Shown piece by piece: positions 8,248 through 10,828 of a stretch of DNA of 10,828 nt (position 1 is its first letter; the number at the start of each line of letters is the position of its first letter). The DNA comes from Lysobacterales bacterium (lineage in GTDB: Bacteria > Pseudomonadota > Gammaproteobacteria > Xanthomonadales > Rhodanobacteraceae). The notes under the pieces are model-generated. The model did no database searches. It was not told the DNA's origin and saw only the letters and a list, made by a program, of their open reading frames with translations. A program made the position numbers and the translations under genes. The stretch is taken from positions 1 to 10,828 of the forward strand of contig JAAFHE010000063.1 in assembly GCA_013298265.1 (NCBI GenBank), written 5' to 3'.

Positions 8248-8613
8248 TCAACTCGGCAACAGGGTCTGGATACGGACGAGCAGTTCCTTCTCGCTCACCG
8301 GCTTGGTCACGAAGTCCTTCGCCCCCTGGCGCAGGCCCCATACGCGGTCCGTCTCCATCGATTTCGTCGTCACGATGAGGATCGGAATATGCGCCGTCGC
8401 TTCGTCGCGACTCAAGGTGCGAGTCGCCTGGAAGCCGTTCATGCCCGGCATGATCACGTCCATGATGACGAGATCCGGCCGTTCGCGCTTGACCGCGACG
8501 ATGCCGTCCTCGGCATTGGCCGCGCTGCTGACACGATGCCCCGCCTTTTCCAGCAGCGTCGTGAAGACGCGGATGTCGGTAGGCGAATCGTCAATTATCA
8601 AAATGTGAGCCAT
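8248..8613 (-). CDS. pilH: PilH, CheY-like single-domain response regulator
   Basis: PilH is the second CheY-like output of the Pil-Chp system; in P. aeruginosa it is associated with pilus retraction and with draining phosphate from ChpA. The 121-residue protein equals the usual family length. It has the acidic pocket D8 D9, phosphoacceptor D52 in VIMDVIMPG, T82 in IVTTK and K104 in VTKP, spaced exactly as in CheY. GMNGFQATRTL and DRVWGLRQGAKDF are typical PilH segments. The ATG at 8613 (MAHILI) is preceded by AGAGGGGGAAGCG, a good ribosome binding site; an in-frame ATG at 8652 would add 13 unrelated residues. It follows pilG after 207 bp and ends 11 bp before pilI. Confidence 0.96.
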   Translation of the reverse strand: MAHILIIDDSPTDIRVFTTLLEKAGHRVSSAANAEDGIVAVKRERPDLVIMDVIMPGMNGFQATRTLSRDEATAHIPILIVTTKSMETDRVWGLRQGAKDFVTKPVSEKELLVRIQTLLPS

Positions 8614-8820
8614 CGCTTCCCCCTCTGAGCGCCATGGCGATACTTGCAGCAACGTTCCCGAAAACTGTCAGCACCACGGCTCCCATGCCCTGCTGCTTAT
8701 CTCCACAACCCCGGTCAAACGCCTTGTGCCACCCTTTGGCAACCCCTTCGACTCAAGGAGGCTGCACCGACAAGAACCAAACTCCGACGTGCTCAGACGT
8801 TCCGAACCACTACCGCCGCA
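8614..8820. other. pilG-pilH intergenic region, no gene seen
   Basis: This 207-bp gap is long for an operon of co-functioning regulators. Apart from small inverted repeats, such as TGCCA/TGGCA at 8727-8741, and the pilH ribosome binding site near 8616-8628, I see nothing that supports a gene. On the minus strand TTGACC (8717-8712) resembles a -35 box but has no acceptable -10 at 16 to 18 bp. Separate control of pilH is possible but not shown. Confidence 0.5.
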
Positions 8821-9225
8821 TCACGCTTTCAGGTCGACGTGGCGCCGGATGGCGCCGAGGAGCTCTTCTCGCGTGAACGGTTTGGTCAAATACTGTTCCG
8901 AGCCGACGATGCGGCCGCGGGCCTTGTCGAACAGCCCGTCCTTGGACGACAGCATGATTACTGGCGTGCCCTTGAACATCTGGTTGTTCTTGATCAGCGC
9001 GCAGGTCTGATAACCATCCAGACGCGGCATCATGATGTCGACAAAGATGATGTGGGGCTGGTGATCGGAGATCTTCGCCAGCGCCTCGAAGCCGTCGGTC
9101 GCGGTCACCACATCGGCGCCTTCCTTTTTCAGCAGGGTCTCGGCCGTACGTCGAATGGTCTTCGAGTCGTCGATGACCATGACCTTCATGCCGGTGAGAC
9201 TGCCCGATTTCGTCGCCTCTTCCAC
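8821..9225 (-). CDS. pilG: PilG, CheY-like single-domain response regulator
   Basis: PilG is the first gene of the operon and the CheY-like output that, in P. aeruginosa, promotes pilus extension and cAMP production. The 134-residue protein has D19 D20, phosphoacceptor D63 in FVDIMMPRLDG, S93 in IMLSSKDG and K115 in LTKPF, with CheY spacing. VIDDSKTIRRTAETLLKK and YQTCALIKNN are near-invariant PilG blocks. I chose the GTG at 9225 because GGAGGG lies just upstream; the spacing is short (about 3-4 nt). The next candidate is an ATG at 9189 (MKVMVIDD), which would give a 122-residue protein with a poorer ribosome binding site; the 8 to 12 residue N-terminal extension known in PilG favours the GTG. 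Expression probably comes from the promoter near 9357-9386. Confidence 0.96.
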   Translation of the reverse strand: MEEATKSGSLTGMKVMVIDDSKTIRRTAETLLKKEGADVVTATDGFEALAKISDHQPHIIFVDIMMPRLDGYQTCALIKNNQMFKGTPVIMLSSKDGLFDKARGRIVGSEQYLTKPFTREELLGAIRRHVDLKA

Positions 9226-9356
9226 GTACCCTCCAAGCCACCTGAGTCTGTGGCACAGGGGAATCCCTATGCACGAGTCTTGCCATTAGCCACTGCGACG
9301 TTGATCTACAGCCTTGCCGCAGCGCTGCACGGGGCGCCTTGGCCGAGCTTTACCGA

Positions 9357-9386
9357 TGTTTAACCGCTAGTCAGCAAACCTGTCAA
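9357..9386 (-). promoter_or_regulatory. Candidate sigma-70 promoter for the pilGHIJK-chpA operon
   Basis: On the minus strand a perfect TTGACA (9386-9381) is followed after 18 bp by TAAACA (9362-9357); shifting by one base gives TTAAAC at 17 bp. Both -10 forms match only three of six consensus bases, while the -35 is perfect. Transcription would start near 9350, giving a leader of about 125 nt before the pilG GTG. It is the best promoter-like sequence in the intergenic region. Confidence 0.55.
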
Positions 9387-9394
9387 GTTAATCG

Positions 9395-9418
9395 CCTAAG
9401 TTGCTGCCGTCGCTTAGG
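9395..9418. promoter_or_regulatory. Perfect dyad CCTAAG-N12-CTTAGG upstream of the pilG promoter
   Basis: CCTAAG (9395-9400) and CTTAGG (9413-9418) are perfect inverted half-sites with centres 18 bp apart. They lie 9 to 32 bp upstream of the pilG -35 box, where an activator often binds. No known regulator consensus was recognised. Confidence 0.4.
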
Positions 9419-9429
9419 AACATCGTTCC
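9417..9429. promoter_or_regulatory. Short dyad GGAAC-ATC-GTTCC
   Basis: GGAAC (9417-9421) and GTTCC (9425-9429) form a perfect inverted repeat with a 3-bp centre, sharing two bases with the preceding CCTAAG/CTTAGG dyad. It could belong to a compound operator or be a chance hairpin. Confidence 0.3.
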
Positions 9430-9534
9430 CACAGCGCCTCCCGTGCGGTCCCACGAGTCTAGCGCGATGCTAGTACAGATGGCACCTTGCCGGGCATGAT
9501 CGGCTTTCTTCCCTCCTGACCAGGACCTGCGCGC

Positions 9535-10482
9535 ATGGCCCGCACCCTTGCCGTGCTGATGGACCCCATCGCCACGATCGCGCCCAAGAAGGACTCTACC
9601 CTAGCCATGCTGCTGGAAGCCCAGCGCCGCGGCTGGCAGCTGCGCTACTGCACCCAGGGTGATCTGGCGATCCGGGCCGGCGAAGCCTGGGCCCGGCTGG
9701 CCGCACTGACGGTTAGAGACGATCCGCATCGCTGGTTTGAACTCGAGGCCGCGCAGTGGACGCCACTGGCACAGATGGATGCAGTGCTGGCGCGCAAGGA
9801 CCCGCCGTTCGACAGCCAGTTCCTGTACGACACGATGGTGCTCGAGCTGGCCCAGCGCGACGGCGCGCTGATCGTGAACGACCCGCGCGGGCTCCGCGAC
9901 GCCAACGAGAAGCTGTTCACCCAGCACTTCGCGCAGTGCTGCGCGCCGACCCTGGTCGCGCGCGACCGCGCCGAACTGCGTCGTTTCGTGGCCGAGCACG
10001 GCCAGGTCGTGCTCAAGCCGCTGGACGGCATGGGTGGACGCGGCATCTTCCGCTCGCACCACAACGATCCGAACCTGAACTCCATCCTCGAGACGCTGAC
10101 CCAGAACGGCCACGCCTTCGCCCTGGCGCAAAAATACCTGCCGGAAATCGCCAGCGGCGACAAACGCATCCTGCTGATCGACGGCGAACCCGTGCCCTAT
10201 GCGCTGGCGCGCATCCCGCAAGGCGACGACTTTCGCGGCAACCTCGCCGCCGGCGGCCGCGGCGAAGGCCGTCCGCTGAGCGAACGCGATCGCTGGATCG
10301 CCGCGCAGGTCGGGCCGGAACTCAAGCGCCGCGGCATGATCTTCGTGGGCCTGGACGTGATCGGCGACTGGCTGACCGAGATCAACGTCACATCTCCGAC
10401 CTGCATCCGCGAGCTCGACGCGCAGTTCGGACTTACCATCGCCGGGTCCCTGTTCGACTGCATCGAAAGCAAACTCGCGTGA
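9535..10482 (+). CDS. gshB: Glutathione synthetase (GshB), ATP-grasp
   Basis: GshB joins gamma-glutamylcysteine and glycine with ATP to make glutathione in the cytoplasm (EC 6.3.2.3). At 315 residues it has the normal bacterial length. The N-terminal domain shows MDPIATIAPKKDS (9-21) and RKDPPFD (87-93), both family signatures. The ATP-grasp part has NEKLF, the KPLDGMGGRGIFR loop (161-173), YALARIPQG, GNLAAGGRGE for substrate and nucleotide binding, and INVTSPTCIRE (283-293) with metal-binding residues. The ATG at 9535 has only a weak AGGA ribosome binding site about 9 nt upstream; no better start exists. Its stop overlaps the start of the tonB-like gene, so the two are probably co-transcribed. 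Adjacency to pilG in divergent orientation is conserved in Pseudomonas. Confidence 0.98.
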   Translation: MARTLAVLMDPIATIAPKKDSTLAMLLEAQRRGWQLRYCTQGDLAIRAGEAWARLAALTVRDDPHRWFELEAAQWTPLAQMDAVLARKDPPFDSQFLYDTMVLELAQRDGALIVNDPRGLRDANEKLFTQHFAQCCAPTLVARDRAELRRFVAEHGQVVLKPLDGMGGRGIFRSHHNDPNLNSILETLTQNGHAFALAQKYLPEIASGDKRILLIDGEPVPYALARIPQGDDFRGNLAAGGRGEGRPLSERDRWIAAQVGPELKRRGMIFVGLDVIGDWLTEINVTSPTCIRELDAQFGLTIAGSLFDCIESKLA

Positions 10483-10828
10483 GCACAACCCGCCCCGCAT
10501 CCGGCGCCGACCGCTTCGGCGTCACCCTGCTGTTCTCGCTGATCGTGCACGCGGTGGTGATCCTTGGCGTCACCTTTTCCTATGTCACGCCGGCCTCGCA
10601 CCTGCCGGCGCTGGACGTCATCCTGATCCAGGCCACGAACAAGGAAAAGGCCGACAAGGCGGATTTCCTCGCCCAGACCAACAACGCCGGCGGCGGCGAC
10701 CGGGACGAAGCCCTGCGTCCGGCCGATCCGCTGTCCAGCCCGCTGCCCAAGCCCACGCCGGGCACTGCGCCGCGGCCGCTGGAAGCCGGCGCGCCGCGCC
10801 CTACCCCCGCCACGCCGGCCGAGGTGCT
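10479..10828 (+). CDS. tonB3: TonB-family energy transducer, TonB3-like (N-terminal 116 residues, runs off the window)
   Basis: TonB proteins transmit proton-motive force from ExbB-ExbD to outer-membrane receptors. The visible part has a short cytoplasmic N-terminus, one membrane helix at about 13-36 containing the TonB S-x3-H motif (S20, H24), then a periplasmic segment LDVILIQATNKEKADKADFL with AQTNNAGGG and a Pro/Ala-rich linker from about residue 80. The C-terminal receptor-contacting domain is beyond the edge. The GTG at 10479 overlaps the gshB stop in GTGA, a typical coupling arrangement; the ribosome binding site is poor. The LDVILIQA and AQ-x-N-GGG block and the gshB-pilG neighbourhood resemble P. 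aeruginosa TonB3 (PA0406), which is reported to be needed for normal twitching and pilus assembly. Family placement is good; the TonB3 name rests on context. Confidence 0.85.
   Translation, partial: MSTTRPASGADRFGVTLLFSLIVHAVVILGVTFSYVTPASHLPALDVILIQATNKEKADKADFLAQTNNAGGGDRDEALRPADPLSSPLPKPTPGTAPRPLEAGAPRPTPATPAEV

Larger units (their letters stand above)
9226..9534. other. Divergent regulatory region between pilG and gshB
   Basis: These 309 bp lie between the divergent starts of pilG and gshB. They hold the likely pilG promoter (9357-9386), two perfect dyads upstream of it (9395-9429), a small dyad CTAGC/GCTAG (9459-9473) on the gshB side, and a weak gshB ribosome binding site AGGA at 9522-9525. 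No open frame with coding character is visible. I could not assign a clear -35/-10 pair for gshB. Confidence 0.6.

Noticed and set aside
8237..8341. Upstream extension of pilI to an ATG at 8341
   Set aside because: It would lie inside pilH and adds 35 residues that do not resemble CheW-like proteins; the ATG at 8236 fits the operon spacing.
8705..8732. Possible sigma-54 promoter (TGGCAC on the minus strand before pilH)
   Set aside because: The required GC at the -12 position is absent at the fixed distance from GG.
8644..9363. Plus-strand frame (239 codons) spanning the pilG antisense region
   Set aside because: It lies opposite pilG and crosses two intergenic regions with no coding signature.
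9601..10500. Minus-strand 299-codon frame opposite gshB
   Set aside because: gshB on the plus strand has all family motifs over this span; the reverse frame is a shadow.

Overview
The window is a high-GC gammaproteobacterial chromosome segment. The gene order tonB3-like / gshB / pilG / pilH / pilI / pilJ / pilK / chpA is the order I recall for the Pseudomonas aeruginosa Pil-Chp locus (PA0406 to PA0413), and every protein fits those families. GC richness, the long Ala/Glu/Arg-rich insertion in ChpA and the palindrome-rich gap between pilJ and pilK would suit a member of the Xanthomonadales/Lysobacterales, but the sequence alone does not fix genus or order.

Layout. Positions 1 to about 9225 are all minus strand: pilG (9225-8821), pilH (8613-8248), pilI (8236-7682), pilJ (7621-5588), pilK (5341-4469), then the first 1485 codons of chpA (4457 to beyond the left edge). 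A 309-bp non-coding region (9226-9534) separates this operon from a divergent plus-strand pair, gshB (9535-10482) and the start of a tonB-family gene (10479 to beyond the right edge), whose GTG start overlaps the gshB stop.

How the genes work together. PilJ is the inner-membrane chemoreceptor, PilI the CheW-type coupler, ChpA the very large multi-phosphotransfer histidine kinase, PilG and PilH the CheY-like single-domain response regulators, and PilK the CheR-type receptor methyltransferase. In Pseudomonas this system controls type IV pilus extension and retraction (twitching), surface sensing and cAMP levels. GshB makes glutathione. The TonB3-type protein has been linked to twitching and pilus assembly in P. 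aeruginosa, so its position next to the pil genes may be functional.

I see no new enzymatic system, mobile element, CRISPR array or RNA gene. The less ordinary parts are: a 246-bp pilJ-pilK gap packed with perfect hairpins; a TolA-like helical tract of at least 123 residues in ChpA; degenerate and variant phosphotransfer motifs in ChpA, including an Asp in the His position; polyproline runs encoded by GGC/CGG trinucleotide repeats; and two perfect dyads just upstream of a consensus-like -35 box for pilG.
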